DNA of 64,000 nt from Pelomonas candidula (lineage in GTDB: Bacteria; Pseudomonadota; Gammaproteobacteria; Burkholderiales; Burkholderiaceae_C): NCBI RefSeq assembly GCF_043555985.1, contig NZ_JBIGIC010000005.1:186001-250000 (forward strand), given 5' to 3'. Shown piece after piece: positions 40,222-49,589 of this stretch; the stretch's first letter is position 1; every line of letters begins with the position of its first letter. The notes beneath the pieces were generated by a model. That model saw nothing but the letters and a program-made list of their open reading frames with translations, was not told the DNA's origin and searched no databases. The translations under genes were made by a program, and so were the position numbers.

Positions 40222-41508
40222 TCAGCGCACCGCGATCGCCGCCGGCCCGGTGCCACCGCTCGCGACGGGACCCAAGGCCGTCAGCGCGCAGGCGGGGCCG
40301 ATGCTGTACTGCGAGATCGTCGCGTCGCCGGCGTTGCTGACGTAGAGGTGCGCGCCGTCCGGGCTGACGGCCAGGCCGGCGGGCGTGGTGCCGGCGGCAA
40401 TGGTCGCCGTCGCCAGCGGCGTCAGCAGGCCGCTGGTGACGATGTACTGCGACACGGTGCCGTCGCCACCGTTGGCGACGTAGGCGCAACCGCCCGACGG
40501 CGTCACGGCGATGGCCAGCGGTGTGCTGCCGGTGGCGACGCTGGCCGGCGACTTGGCGCTCAGCGCACCGCCACTGCCGATCGTGTACTGCAGCACCCTG
40601 GCGCTGCCCTTGAGCAGCACGTACAGCGAGCCGCTGTCGGGGCTGGCGACCAGCGCGATGGGCAGCGTGCCGGTGCTGCTCGTGCTGACGGTCGCCGTGC
40701 TCAGCGCGGTGAGGCTGCCGCCGCTGCCGACGCTGTACTGCGAGACGGTGTTGTCGCCCTGGTTCACTGCGTAGGCATGGCTGCCATCGGGCGTCAGCGT
40801 CACGGCCATCGGCGTGCTGCCGACGTTGATCTTGGCGGTCGAGTTGACACTCAACGCGCCGGTGCTGCCGTTCACGTCGAACTGTGAGATCGTCTTGTCG
40901 GTGTAGTTGGCGACGTAGACGTGGCTGTTGTCCGGGCTGATGGCCAGGCCGCGGCTGTCGGCCACGGCGCTGACGCTGCCGACCAGGCTCAGCGCGCCGG
41001 TGCTGGAGACGGCGTAGGCGCTGACCGTCGCGGCATTCGAGTACGAGGCGAAGGCGAAGCGGCCGTCCGAGCTGAACACCAGCCCGGCCACCGGCGCGGC
41101 GGTGCTGACCGTCGCCTGGCTGGTCAGCAGGCCGGTGCCGTTGTTGATGCTCAACTGGCTGATGGTGTAGCCACCGGCATTGCCGACATAAGCCATGTAG
41201 TTGCGGCACACCACCGCCACCGATGTGACGTTGGCAGACGCGCTGCCGCTGCCATTGCTGACCGAGCAGGTCTGGCCGACGGGCTGCGACTTGACGGTGA
41301 CCGCGTAGCTGCCGCTGACCGCGCTGCCGAACGTGAAGCTGCCGGCGCCGGAGGCCACGGCCAGCGTCTGGTCGCCAGTGCTCAGCACCAGGCCGCTGCT
41401 GTTCAGGCCGGTCACGCTGCCGCCCACCGTGTAGCTGGCGCCGCTGCCGCCACCACAGGCACTCAGCAGGGCCAGTCCCAGAAGACAAAGGGGGCGAAGA
41501 GAACTCAT
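40222..41508 (-). CDS. Beta-propeller lipoprotein (YncE / lactonase-like)
   Basis: A 428-residue predicted lipoprotein with lipobox LLSAC (Cys 18) followed by a Gly/Ser linker and a small beta domain. From about residue 105 there are repeated blades of roughly 45 residues with recurring AxSPDGxxxYVxN and ISQY/VSQY motifs, as in YncE and lactonase-type propellers. About seven blades can be counted. It has no catalytic signature I can assign, so a binding or scaffold role is as likely as an enzyme. Composition is rich in Ser, Thr, Gly and Ala. Confidence 0.85.
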   Translation of the reverse strand: MSSLRPLCLLGLALLSACGGGSGASYTVGGSVTGLNSSGLVLSTGDQTLAVASGAGSFTFGSAVSGSYAVTVKSQPVGQTCSVSNGSGSASANVTSVAVVCRNYMAYVGNAGGYTISQLSINNGTGLLTSQATVSTAAPVAGLVFSSDGRFAFASYSNAATVSAYAVSSTGALSLVGSVSAVADSRGLAISPDNSHVYVANYTDKTISQFDVNGSTGALSVNSTAKINVGSTPMAVTLTPDGSHAYAVNQGDNTVSQYSVGSGGSLTALSTATVSTSSTGTLPIALVASPDSGSLYVLLKGSARVLQYTIGSGGALSAKSPASVATGSTPLAIAVTPSGGCAYVANGGDGTVSQYIVTSGLLTPLATATIAAGTTPAGLAVSPDGAHLYVSNAGDATISQYSIGPACALTALGPVASGGTGPAAIAVR

Positions 41509-41799
41509 GGGCCGGACGGGTCGGGGTTGCGATGCGACCAGTCTAGGAATCCACCTCTCCGGGCAAGCGCGGCAACAACGCGGCGTTCGGGCCCACTGCG
41601 GCGGCCAGGGTGATGCAGTTCACCATCGACCGCAAATTCACTGAATCGACGGCCGGGCTCGCGGCTTCCGGTTACGCCTCCACACACTCTGTGCACGCTG
41701 TAGGACAAGGCCGCGAGATGACCCACGGGCGCGGATGAACCCATGGGCAAGCCCTAGCATGCCGCCACCCACAACTGCCTCCCCAAGCAGGAGACCTCC

Positions 41800-42195
41800 A
41801 TGAAGAACACCGCCCGCCGCGCACTGACCTCGCTGCTCGTCTCGTCCATCGTCTTCAGCGGCATGGCCCACGCGGCCCCCACCGCACTGATCAGCACCGA
41901 GCAGGCCGCCGCGGCGGCGCCGCGCAGCGAGGCCCACGCCCGCCTGCAGGCGGCGCTGGACCGCGCCGACCTGGCCGCGATGCTGCAGGCCCGCGGTGTG
42001 TCGACCGACGAGATGCGCGCCCGCGTCGACGCGCTGACCGACGCCGAAGCGCAGCAGATGGCGGCCCAGATCGACCAGGCTCCCGCGGGCGCTGCTGACG
42101 TCGTCGGCGTGCTGTTCACGATCTTCATCGTGCTGCTGGTGACGGATATCCTGGGCCTGACCAAGGTCTTCCCGTTCACGCGCTCGGTGCGTTGA
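41800..42195 (+). CDS. PA2779-family small membrane protein
   Basis: A 131-residue exported protein with a signal sequence (about residues 1-25) and a helical middle rich in Ala, Asp, Glu and Arg containing RGVSTDEMRARVDALTD. One C-terminal hydrophobic helix (VVGVLFTIFIVLLVTDILGL) is followed by a short basic tail. This matches the uncharacterised PA2779 family, normally found next to a PA2778-type peptidase as here. The stop overlaps the TTG start of the next gene. Confidence 0.82.
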   Translation: MKNTARRALTSLLVSSIVFSGMAHAAPTALISTEQAAAAAPRSEAHARLQAALDRADLAAMLQARGVSTDEMRARVDALTDAEAQQMAAQIDQAPAGAADVVGVLFTIFIVLLVTDILGLTKVFPFTRSVR

Positions 42196-43154
42196 TCGCC
42201 CGCCTCGCCACGGCCCTCTCGGCAGCCGCCGCGGCGTTGCTGCTGAGCGGCTGCGCGGCGCTGTTCACACCGCCGCAGACGGCCGCGCTGCAGGCCAGTC
42301 CGCCGCCGGACCTGCCGGCCCGCGCCGAGCGCACCGAGGTGCCGTTCTTCCCACAGACGCGCGACCACTGCGGCCCGGCCGCATTGGCGACGGCGCTGGC
42401 CGACATCGGCCTGCCCGCCGACCCCGACCGCCTGGCCGATGCCGTCTTCCTGCCGTCCCGCAACGGCAGCCTGCAGCTGGAGATGCTGGGCGGCGCGCGC
42501 CGCCAGGGCGCCGTCGCGACCCGGCTGCCGCGCGAACTGCAGGCCGTGCTGCGCGAGGTCGCGGCCGGGCACGCCGTCGTCGTGCTGCAGAACCTCGGGC
42601 TGGAGCTGATCCCGCGCTGGCACTATGCCGTCGTGGTCGGCTACGACATCGCCGCGCACGAAATCATCCTGCGCAGCGGCACCACACAGCGCGAGACGCT
42701 GCCGCTGCGCACCTTCGAATACACCTGGGCGCGCGGCGGCCGCTGGGCCGTCGCCGTGCTGCCGCCGGACCGGTTGCCCGCGACGGCGACCGAGGCCGAT
42801 GCGCAGGATGCCGCTATCGGCTTCGAGCGCGCGGCACCGCCGGCCCGCGCGGCGCTGGCCTACCGCACGCTGCTGGCGCGCTGGCCCGACAACCTGCTGG
42901 CCGGCATCGGCCTGGGCAACACGCTGAATGCCGCCGGCGACGCCACCGGGGCGCGCGCCGCGTTCGAGACCGTGGCCAACCGCCACGACAGCGCCGTGGC
43001 CTGGATCAACCTGGCACGACTGCGCCTGGACGCAGGCGACCGCGTCGGCGCCCAGGCGGCAGCGGAACGCGCCGTGAAGCGCACGGAGGCCGCCGAACCG
43101 GCGTGGCGCGACGCGGCACGCGCCACACGGGCCGCGACTGAAGAGCAGCACTAG
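42192..43154 (+). CDS. PA2778-family C39-like cysteine peptidase lipoprotein with TPR region
   Basis: A 320-residue predicted lipoprotein (LLLSGC, Cys 21). It has a papain-like C39 core with C60 in RDHCGPAALATAL, H144 in RWHYAVVVGYD, and D152 nearby. The C-terminal third is built of TPR-like helices (AYRTLLARWPDNLLAGIGLG, NTLNAAGDATGARAAFETV). The start is TTG 42192 inside the stop of the preceding gene (TTGA). Both proteins are probably envelope-attached and work together. The substrate is unknown. Confidence 0.85.
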   Translation: MIARLATALSAAAAALLLSGCAALFTPPQTAALQASPPPDLPARAERTEVPFFPQTRDHCGPAALATALADIGLPADPDRLADAVFLPSRNGSLQLEMLGGARRQGAVATRLPRELQAVLREVAAGHAVVVLQNLGLELIPRWHYAVVVGYDIAAHEIILRSGTTQRETLPLRTFEYTWARGGRWAVAVLPPDRLPATATEADAQDAAIGFERAAPPARAALAYRTLLARWPDNLLAGIGLGNTLNAAGDATGARAAFETVANRHDSAVAWINLARLRLDAGDRVGAQAAAERAVKRTEAAEPAWRDAARATRAATEEQH

Positions 43155-43180
43155 CGCCCCGCGCGGCTACAGTCGCGCGC

Positions 43181-45742
43181 ATGACGTCTCCCGCTGTTTC
43201 GCGTCCGCCCGCCACGCTCGCCATCGCCTGGCGCCAACTGCTGCGGGACTGGCGGGCCGGTGAGCTGCGGCTGCTGATGCTGGCCGTCGCGCTGGCCGTG
43301 GCGGCGCTGTGCGCGGTGGCCTTCCTGTCGGACCGACTCGACCAGGGCCTGCGCCGCGACGCGGCCCAGCTGCTGGGTGGCGATGCCGTCGTCGCCAGCG
43401 ACCAGCCCACGCCCCAGCCCATCCTCGACCTGGCTGCCGAGTTCAAGCTGAGCACCGTGCGCAGCGCGGCCTTCCCGAGCATGGCGCGCGCCGAGGATGC
43501 CCAGGGCGGCGACAGCCGGCTCGTCGCCGTCAAGGCCGTCAGCCCCGGCTACCCGCTGCGCGGCAGCATCACGCTGCGCGACGCCCTGCCCGGCCAGGGT
43601 CCGGCGCCGGCCGCCGGCACGGTCTGGATCGACCCCGCCGTGGCCGACGGCCTCGGGCTGAAGCTTGGCGACCCGCTGCTGCTGGGCGACAGCCGTTTCA
43701 AGATCGCCGCCCTCATCGAGACCGAACCCGACCGTGGCGCCGGGTTCATGAACTTCGCGCCGCGCGTGATGCTCGGCGAGGCCGACCTGGCCGCGACCCA
43801 CCTCGTGCAGCCGGCCAGCCGCATCACGTATCGGCTCGCGCTGGTGCCCGGCCCGGGCGCGGCGCCGGGCGCGGTGAAGCGCTTCGTCACCGGTTCCGAG
43901 CAGCTCATCAAGGCGCAGAACCTGCGCGGCCTGCGGCTGGAGTCGCTGGAGTCCGGCCGGCCCGAGATGCGCCAGACGCTGGACCGCGCCGCACGCTTCC
44001 TGCGGCTGGTTGCCATGCTGTCGGCACTGCTGGCGGCTGTGGCCGTGGCGCTGGCCGCGCGCGACTTCGCGGCCCGCCACCTCGACGCCTGCGCGATGCT
44101 GCGCGTGCTGGGCCAGCCGCAGCGGCGCATCGCCTGGGCCTACGGGTTGGAGTTCCTGCTCGCGGGCCTCGCAGCCAGCCTGGCGGGTGTGCTGCTGGGG
44201 CTCGCATTGCATCAGGTGTTCGTGCAGCTGCTGGCCGGCCTCGTCAACGTGGCGCTGCCGGCGCCCAGCCTCTGGCCGGCACTGCTGGGCCTGGGCCTGG
44301 GGCTGTCGCTGCTGCTGGGCTTCGGGCTGCCGCCGGTGCTGCAGCTGGCCGCCGTGCCGCCGCTGCGCGTCATCCGCCGCGACCTCGGCGCGCCCAAGGC
44401 CAGCTCGCTGCTGGTGCTGGGCGCCGGCGTGGCGGGCCTGGCCGCCATCCTCGTCGTGCTGGCAGGCGACCTCATGCTGGGCGCCATTGCCGCCGCGGGG
44501 TTTGCCGGGGCGGTGCTGCTGTTCGCGCTGCTGGCCTGGCTCGCGGTGAAGCTGCTGCGCCGCATCGTGCCCACCAACGTCAGCGGCGCCGGCGTGCCAC
44601 GCTGGCTGCTGCTGGCCACGCGCCAGGTCGCGGCGCGGCCGGGCTTCGCGGTGATGCAGGTGTCGTCGCTGGCCGTGGGGCTGCTGGCACTGGCGCTGCT
44701 GGTGCTGCTGCGCACGGACCTCATCGACAGCTGGCGCCAGGCCACGCCTGCGGCTGCACCGGACCGCTTCGTCATCAACATCCAGCCCGACCAGGCCGAG
44801 GCGTTCCGCAAGACGCTGACGGACGCCGGCATCGCGAAGTTCGACTGGTATCCGATGATCCGCGGCCGGCTGACGACGATCAACGGCGACGCCGTGCTAA
44901 GCAAGCGCTTCGCCGAGGACCGCGCACAGCGCCTGGCCGAGCGCGAGTTCAACCTCAGCCACACGGCCGAGCTACCGGCGCACAACCAGCTCGTGGCCGG
45001 CAGCTGGGGCTCGGCGGCGCCCGGTGAGATCGGCCTGAGCGTCGAGGAAGGCCTGGCCAAGACGCTGGGCCTGAAGCTCGGCGACCAGCTCGCCTTCGAC
45101 ATCGCCGGCCAGCCGGTGCAGGGCCGCATCACCAGCCTGCGCAAGGTGGACTGGTCATCGATGCGGGTCAACTTCTTCGTGCTGTTCGAGAAGGCCGAGC
45201 TGCCCGACCTGCCGTCCACGCAGATCGCCGCGTACCGCATGCCGGCGGGCGCGAAGCTCGACCGCGAACTGGCGCGCCAGTTCCCCAACCTCACCGTCAT
45301 CGACGTGTCGGCCCAGCTCAACCAGGTGCAGGGCGTGCTGGACCAGGTCATCCAGGCGGTGCAGTTCCTGTTCGGCTTCACGCTGGCCACCGGCCTCGTC
45401 GTGCTGCTGGCCGCGGTGGGCAGCACGCGAGAGGCGCGCACGCGCGAGTTCGGGCTGATGCGCGCGCTGGGCGCACCGTCCTCGCTGCTGGCCCGGGTGC
45501 AGCGCGCCGAGCTGCTGGGCGTGGGAGCGCTGGCCGGCTTCCTGGCCGGCACCGTGGCGCTGGTGCTGGCGGCGCTGCTGGCGCGCTTCGTGTTCGAGTT
45601 CGAGTGGCAGATCAAGCCCTGGGTGCCGTTCGTGAGCGCGCTGTTCGGCGCGCTGCTGGCCTGGAGTGCCGGCTGGTGGAGCCTGCGCGGCGTGCTGCAA
45701 CGACCGGTCGTGCAGACGCTGCGGGAGGCACAGGCGGAATGA
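43181..45742 (+). CDS. ABC-type permease, YbbP/FtsX family (two FtsX domains)
   Basis: An 853-residue membrane protein with an N-terminal helix (LLMLAVALAVAALCAVAFL). Large periplasmic domains follow, with two FtsX modules: about residues 270-400 (ARHLDACAMLRVLGQPQRRI) and 730-850 (REARTREFGLMRALGAP). Such proteins pair with an ATPase of the YbbA type, often beside a thioesterase. No ATPase gene lies next to it, so the partner must be encoded elsewhere, perhaps the LolD-type ATPase at 15472. The substrate is unknown. Confidence 0.9.
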   Translation: MTSPAVSRPPATLAIAWRQLLRDWRAGELRLLMLAVALAVAALCAVAFLSDRLDQGLRRDAAQLLGGDAVVASDQPTPQPILDLAAEFKLSTVRSAAFPSMARAEDAQGGDSRLVAVKAVSPGYPLRGSITLRDALPGQGPAPAAGTVWIDPAVADGLGLKLGDPLLLGDSRFKIAALIETEPDRGAGFMNFAPRVMLGEADLAATHLVQPASRITYRLALVPGPGAAPGAVKRFVTGSEQLIKAQNLRGLRLESLESGRPEMRQTLDRAARFLRLVAMLSALLAAVAVALAARDFAARHLDACAMLRVLGQPQRRIAWAYGLEFLLAGLAASLAGVLLGLALHQVFVQLLAGLVNVALPAPSLWPALLGLGLGLSLLLGFGLPPVLQLAAVPPLRVIRRDLGAPKASSLLVLGAGVAGLAAILVVLAGDLMLGAIAAAGFAGAVLLFALLAWLAVKLLRRIVPTNVSGAGVPRWLLLATRQVAARPGFAVMQVSSLAVGLLALALLVLLRTDLIDSWRQATPAAAPDRFVINIQPDQAEAFRKTLTDAGIAKFDWYPMIRGRLTTINGDAVLSKRFAEDRAQRLAEREFNLSHTAELPAHNQLVAGSWGSAAPGEIGLSVEEGLAKTLGLKLGDQLAFDIAGQPVQGRITSLRKVDWSSMRVNFFVLFEKAELPDLPSTQIAAYRMPAGAKLDRELARQFPNLTVIDVSAQLNQVQGVLDQVIQAVQFLFGFTLATGLVVLLAAVGSTREARTREFGLMRALGAPSSLLARVQRAELLGVGALAGFLAGTVALVLAALLARFVFEFEWQIKPWVPFVSALFGALLAWSAGWWSLRGVLQRPVVQTLREAQAE

Positions 45743-45750
45743 ACGCAGCG

Positions 45751-45816
45751 CCGGGCAGCCCCAAGCAAGGTCGCTCCCGCTTGGCGGGACAGCGCGAAGC
45801 GCGAAGGGTGCTCCAG
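45751..45816 (+). repeat. Diverged copy of the intergenic hairpin repeat (permease-kinase junction)
   Basis: The blocks follow the order of the short repeat form read in the opposite direction. CCGGGCAGCCCCAAG comes first, then a TCCCGC-TTG-GCGGGA hairpin, CAGCGCGAAGC and AAGGGTG. The GAAGGG near the end may serve as the ribosome-binding site for the kinase start at 45816. The match to 14213-14285 is clear in layout but not base by base. Confidence 0.5.
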
Positions 45817-48800
45817 TGACTCAGGTGACCGCCCGCGACGTTGGCCGCTACCTGGCGCTGTCAGCGGGCATCACGGCTGTCTACAGCCTGCTCGGCCGGC
45901 TGGGCCTGCTGATGGTGCTGCCGCCCTACCAGGTGGCGCCCATCTACCCGGCCGCGGGCTGGGGGCTGGCCGTGCTGCTGGTGCTGGGCCTGCGCTACCT
46001 GCCGGCCGTGGCACTGGGCTCCTTCCTCGTGCAGGCGACGATGCTGAGCGATGCCAGCGAGCACGTGCTGCCGCTGTCGCTGGGCATCGGCCTGGGCGCA
46101 GCAGCGCAGGCCGCGGCAGGCACGCTGCTGATGCGGCGCTGGTGCGGCCGGCCGCTGGTGCTGGCCTCGCCACGCGAGATAGCGGGTTATCTGGCCGCGG
46201 CGACGCTGGCCGGTGTCGTCAGCCCCAGCTGCGCGACGCTGCTGCTGAAGCTCGTGGGCATCGTCGCGACGCCTCAGATGGGCAAGGTATGGATGATCTG
46301 GTGGACCGGTGACCTGATGGGCGTGCTCATCGCCACACCGATCACACTGGCACTGATCGGCCGGCCGCGCTCGGCGTGGGCCACGCGGCGCTTCAGCGTG
46401 GGCCTGCCGATGCTGCTGACGACGCTGCTCGTGGGCCTGGGCGTGGCGGCCACGATGGAGTGGGACCGACAGCGTAATCGCGCCGACTTCACGCGCGACG
46501 CGACCAACGCCGCCCAGGATCTCACCAGCCGGTTGCGCGAGCCGCTGCTGGCGTTGGAGAGCACGCACGGTCTGGTACGCGTGAAGCCCCGGCCTACGCG
46601 CGAGGAGTTCGCGCTGGCCACCGAAGGCTTCCTGACCGAGGACAGCCCGCTGATCGCGCTGGGCGTGGCGCTGAAAGTGCCGCGCAGCGACCTGGACCGT
46701 TTCAACGCCGACGCCGCAGCCGACAACTTTCCCGGCGGTTACCAGGTGCGCGACCGCACGCGCGCCGGCGACACGCGCACGCCGCCTGACGAGGACGTCG
46801 TCGCCATTCGCCTCATTGAGCCGCTGACGCGCAACGTCGGCGCGCTGGGTATCAACGTGCGCAGCGTGCCGGATGCGCGCCTGGCGACCGAACGTGCAGC
46901 GGCAAAGGGCCGGTCGACTGCGTCGGCGGGTCTGCAGCTCTCGCAGGACCGCGACGGTGCCGTCGGCGTCGTCGTCTACCAGCCCTTCTACCGTGACGCG
47001 GCGCTGGACGGCTTTGTCTTCGCAACGATCCGGCCCGACCTGCTGCTGTCGCGCCTGGCCGCGCACTGGCCCGAGCAGTTGGGCGCCTGCCTCGTCGACC
47101 TGGAGCCCGGCGTCACCTACCCGCGCCTGGCCGGCCGCCCCGGCTGCGAGGCTGTACAGCGCGGCGGCGATGCCGCCCTGCCCCTGGTGAAGATGCCACT
47201 GGAGTTCGGCGGCCGGCACTGGGAGGTGCGCATCTACGACCTGCCCGGCTTCCCACAGGCGCCGGGCCGCAGTTGGGCCTTTGCGCTCGTGGGTCTGCTG
47301 GCGACGGCCATGGTCGGCGCGCTGCTGCTGCTGATGTCGGGCCGCACACAGCATGTCGAGGCGCTCGTGAAGGAGCGCACCGCGGCGCTGGAGCGCGAGA
47401 TCGCCAGCCGCGCCGAAGGCGAGCACGCGCTGAGCCAGAGCGAGCAGCGCTTCCACAGCATCTTCGAGACGGCGCCGATCGGTATCGCGTTCACGGACCT
47501 CAACGGCGGGTTCCAGGAGGTCAACGCCTACTTCTGCGGCCTGGTGGGCTATCCGGCCGAGGCATTGGCCGGCCGACGCTCCATCGACATCACGCACACC
47601 GAGGACCGACGCGAGGACATCCGCATGGCGCGCCGGCTGATGCGCGGAGAGATCCCGTTCTACCGGCGCCTGAAGCGCTATGTGCGGCCCGACGGCGGCA
47701 TCGTCCATGCGCGCGTGCTGGTCAGCCTGCTGCGGGGTGCCGATGGCCGGCCGCATCGGCTGGTAGGCGTCGTCGAAGACATCACCGACCAGCTTCGCCT
47801 CGAGGAGCTGGACCGGGCCCGCGAGGCCGCCGAGGCGGCCAACCAGGCCAAGAACGAGTTCCTGTCGCGCATGAGCCATGAGCTGCGCACACCGATGAAC
47901 GCCATCCTCGGCTTCACGCAGCTGATGCAGATGGACGCGAGCGAGCCGCTGCCCGCCGCCCAGCGCGCCCGCGCGCAGCAGATCGCCCAGGCCGGCTGGC
48001 ATCTGCTGGAGATGATCAACGACACGCTGGACCTGTCGCGCATCGAGGCCGGTTCGCTGCGGCTGGAGCCCGCCGTGCTCGAGCTGGCGCCCCTGCTGGC
48101 CCGCGCGCTGGCGCTGGTGCAGCAGGGTGCCGCCGAGCGCGGCCTGGCCATCAGCCAGCGCCTGGACCCGGCCGCGCTGCGGCTGGTGGGCGACCCCACC
48201 CGCGTCACGCAGGTGTTGACCAACCTGCTCAGCAACGCCGTCAAGTACAACCGGCCCGGCGGCAGCATCAATATCGAGACCACCGCACCGGAGCCGGGCT
48301 GGGTGGAGGTGGCCGTGCGCGACTCGGGCCTGGGCCTGACCGACGAGCAGCGCGCTGCGCTCTTCCAGCCCTTCAACCGCCTCGGCCGCGAGCGCAGCGG
48401 CCTGCCGGGCACCGGCATCGGCCTGGTCATCAGCCTGCGCCTGGCCGAAATGATGGGCGGCAGCCTGCGCGCCGAGGCCGTTGACGGCCCAGGTGCCCGC
48501 TTCGTGCTGAGGCTGCCGGCTGCCGGCCTGCCTCCCGCCTCGGCCGCCGAGCCTGGCCACGCCGAGCCCTCGGCCCCCCAGGCCGGCCCGCACCGACGCG
48601 TGCTCTACGTCGAGGACAACCCGCTGAACGCCGATGTCATGCACGGCATCCTCGAACAACGCCCCGGGCTCGAACTGGAGATCGCCCCCACCGCCGAAGC
48701 CGGACTGAAGGCGCTGCGCGAGCGCCCGCCCGCCCTGCTGCTGCTGGACTGGCAACTACCCGACGCGGACGGACTCTCACTGCTGCAGCGCCTGCGCGAA

Positions 48801-48980
48801 CTGGGCGGCACGCCACCACCGGTCATCGTCGTGTCGGCCAATGCCCAGCCGGAGCAGATCGCGCTGGCCCAGTCGGCCGGCGTGCGCCACTACCTGACCA
48901 AGCCGCTGGACGTGCGCGAACTGCTGGCCCTGGTTGACGAATTGTTGGCATCGCCCCCCGAGCCGAAGCGGGCAGAATGA
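45816..48980 (+). CDS. Membrane hybrid histidine kinase: MASE1-CHASE-PAS-HisKA-HATPase-REC
   Basis: From GTG 45816 the product has 1054 residues. AAGGG at 45804-45808 fits this start, and the upstream frame is repeat sequence. An N-terminal MASE1-like region with about seven or eight membrane helices (to about residue 220) is followed by a CHASE-like extracytoplasmic sensor and another helix (WAFALVGLLATAMVGALLLL). A PAS domain precedes HisKA with H688 (RMSHELRTPMNAILGF), an HATPase (NLLSNAVKYN, GTGIGLVI) and a receiver with D978 (LLLDWQLPDADG). A cheW gene starts 29 bp downstream, which hints at input to chemotaxis. Confidence 0.93.
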   Translation: MTQVTARDVGRYLALSAGITAVYSLLGRLGLLMVLPPYQVAPIYPAAGWGLAVLLVLGLRYLPAVALGSFLVQATMLSDASEHVLPLSLGIGLGAAAQAAAGTLLMRRWCGRPLVLASPREIAGYLAAATLAGVVSPSCATLLLKLVGIVATPQMGKVWMIWWTGDLMGVLIATPITLALIGRPRSAWATRRFSVGLPMLLTTLLVGLGVAATMEWDRQRNRADFTRDATNAAQDLTSRLREPLLALESTHGLVRVKPRPTREEFALATEGFLTEDSPLIALGVALKVPRSDLDRFNADAAADNFPGGYQVRDRTRAGDTRTPPDEDVVAIRLIEPLTRNVGALGINVRSVPDARLATERAAAKGRSTASAGLQLSQDRDGAVGVVVYQPFYRDAALDGFVFATIRPDLLLSRLAAHWPEQLGACLVDLEPGVTYPRLAGRPGCEAVQRGGDAALPLVKMPLEFGGRHWEVRIYDLPGFPQAPGRSWAFALVGLLATAMVGALLLLMSGRTQHVEALVKERTAALEREIASRAEGEHALSQSEQRFHSIFETAPIGIAFTDLNGGFQEVNAYFCGLVGYPAEALAGRRSIDITHTEDRREDIRMARRLMRGEIPFYRRLKRYVRPDGGIVHARVLVSLLRGADGRPHRLVGVVEDITDQLRLEELDRAREAAEAANQAKNEFLSRMSHELRTPMNAILGFTQLMQMDASEPLPAAQRARAQQIAQAGWHLLEMINDTLDLSRIEAGSLRLEPAVLELAPLLARALALVQQGAAERGLAISQRLDPAALRLVGDPTRVTQVLTNLLSNAVKYNRPGGSINIETTAPEPGWVEVAVRDSGLGLTDEQRAALFQPFNRLGRERSGLPGTGIGLVISLRLAEMMGGSLRAEAVDGPGARFVLRLPAAGLPPASAAEPGHAEPSAPQAGPHRRVLYVEDNPLNADVMHGILEQRPGLELEIAPTAEAGLKALRERPPALLLLDWQLPDADGLSLLQRLRELGGTPPPVIVVSANAQPEQIALAQSAGVRHYLTKPLDVRELLALVDELLASPPEPKRAE

Positions 48981-49009
48981 TCGACTGAACCCACCCCCGC
49001 GCAGTCCCG

Positions 49010-49510
49010 ATGAGCTCTACCGACCTCGTTCCCACCACCGGCACCCAGGCCATCCAGACCGTGGCCCGCACGGACGTCCACCAGTTCCTGACCTTCCGCA
49101 TCGGCGAGGAGGAATACGGCCTCGACATCCTGCGCGTGCAGGAGATCCGTTCCTACGAGGCGCCCACTCGCGTCGCCAACGCGCCGGCCTTCGTCAAGGG
49201 CGTCGTCAACCTGCGCGGCGTCATCGTGCCCATCCTGGACCTGCGCATCCGCCTGGGCCAGGCCGGCGAGTACAACGCCTTTACCGTCGTCATCGTGCTG
49301 AACGTGGCCGGCCGGGTCGTCGGCGTCGTCGTGGACTCGGTGTCTGACGTGCTGGAACTGAGCGCCGAGGAGATCAAGCCCCGCCCTGAGGTGCCGGCGG
49401 CGATGGACTCCCGCTTCATCACCGGCCTGGGCAAGATCGGCGAGCGCATGCTGATCCTGCTGGACATCGAGGCCATGATCAAAAGTCCGGATTTCGGCCT
49501 CGTCGACTGA
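49010..49510 (+). CDS. cheW: Chemotaxis coupling protein CheW (second copy)
   Basis: A 166-residue CheW with LTFRIGEEEYGLDILRVQEI, FVKGVVNLRGVIVPILDL and VVDSVSDVLELSAEEIKP. It is a close paralogue of the cheW at 24526. It follows the large hybrid kinase by 29 bp on the same strand and is not next to a cheA. It may couple additional receptors to the single CheA seen in this window. Confidence 0.95.
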   Translation: MSSTDLVPTTGTQAIQTVARTDVHQFLTFRIGEEEYGLDILRVQEIRSYEAPTRVANAPAFVKGVVNLRGVIVPILDLRIRLGQAGEYNAFTVVIVLNVAGRVVGVVVDSVSDVLELSAEEIKPRPEVPAAMDSRFITGLGKIGERMLILLDIEAMIKSPDFGLVD

Positions 49511-49589
49511 CGAAGCCGCCACAAAAGTTAGTGGACACCCACTGTTTCGACTGCAGCAACACTGCATTCCAGCAGGCGCAGCGTCATTC

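Noticed and set aside
49530..49543. AGTGG/CCACT hairpin after the second cheW as a terminator
   Set aside because: The stem is only 5 bp with a short T-run; too weak to claim.
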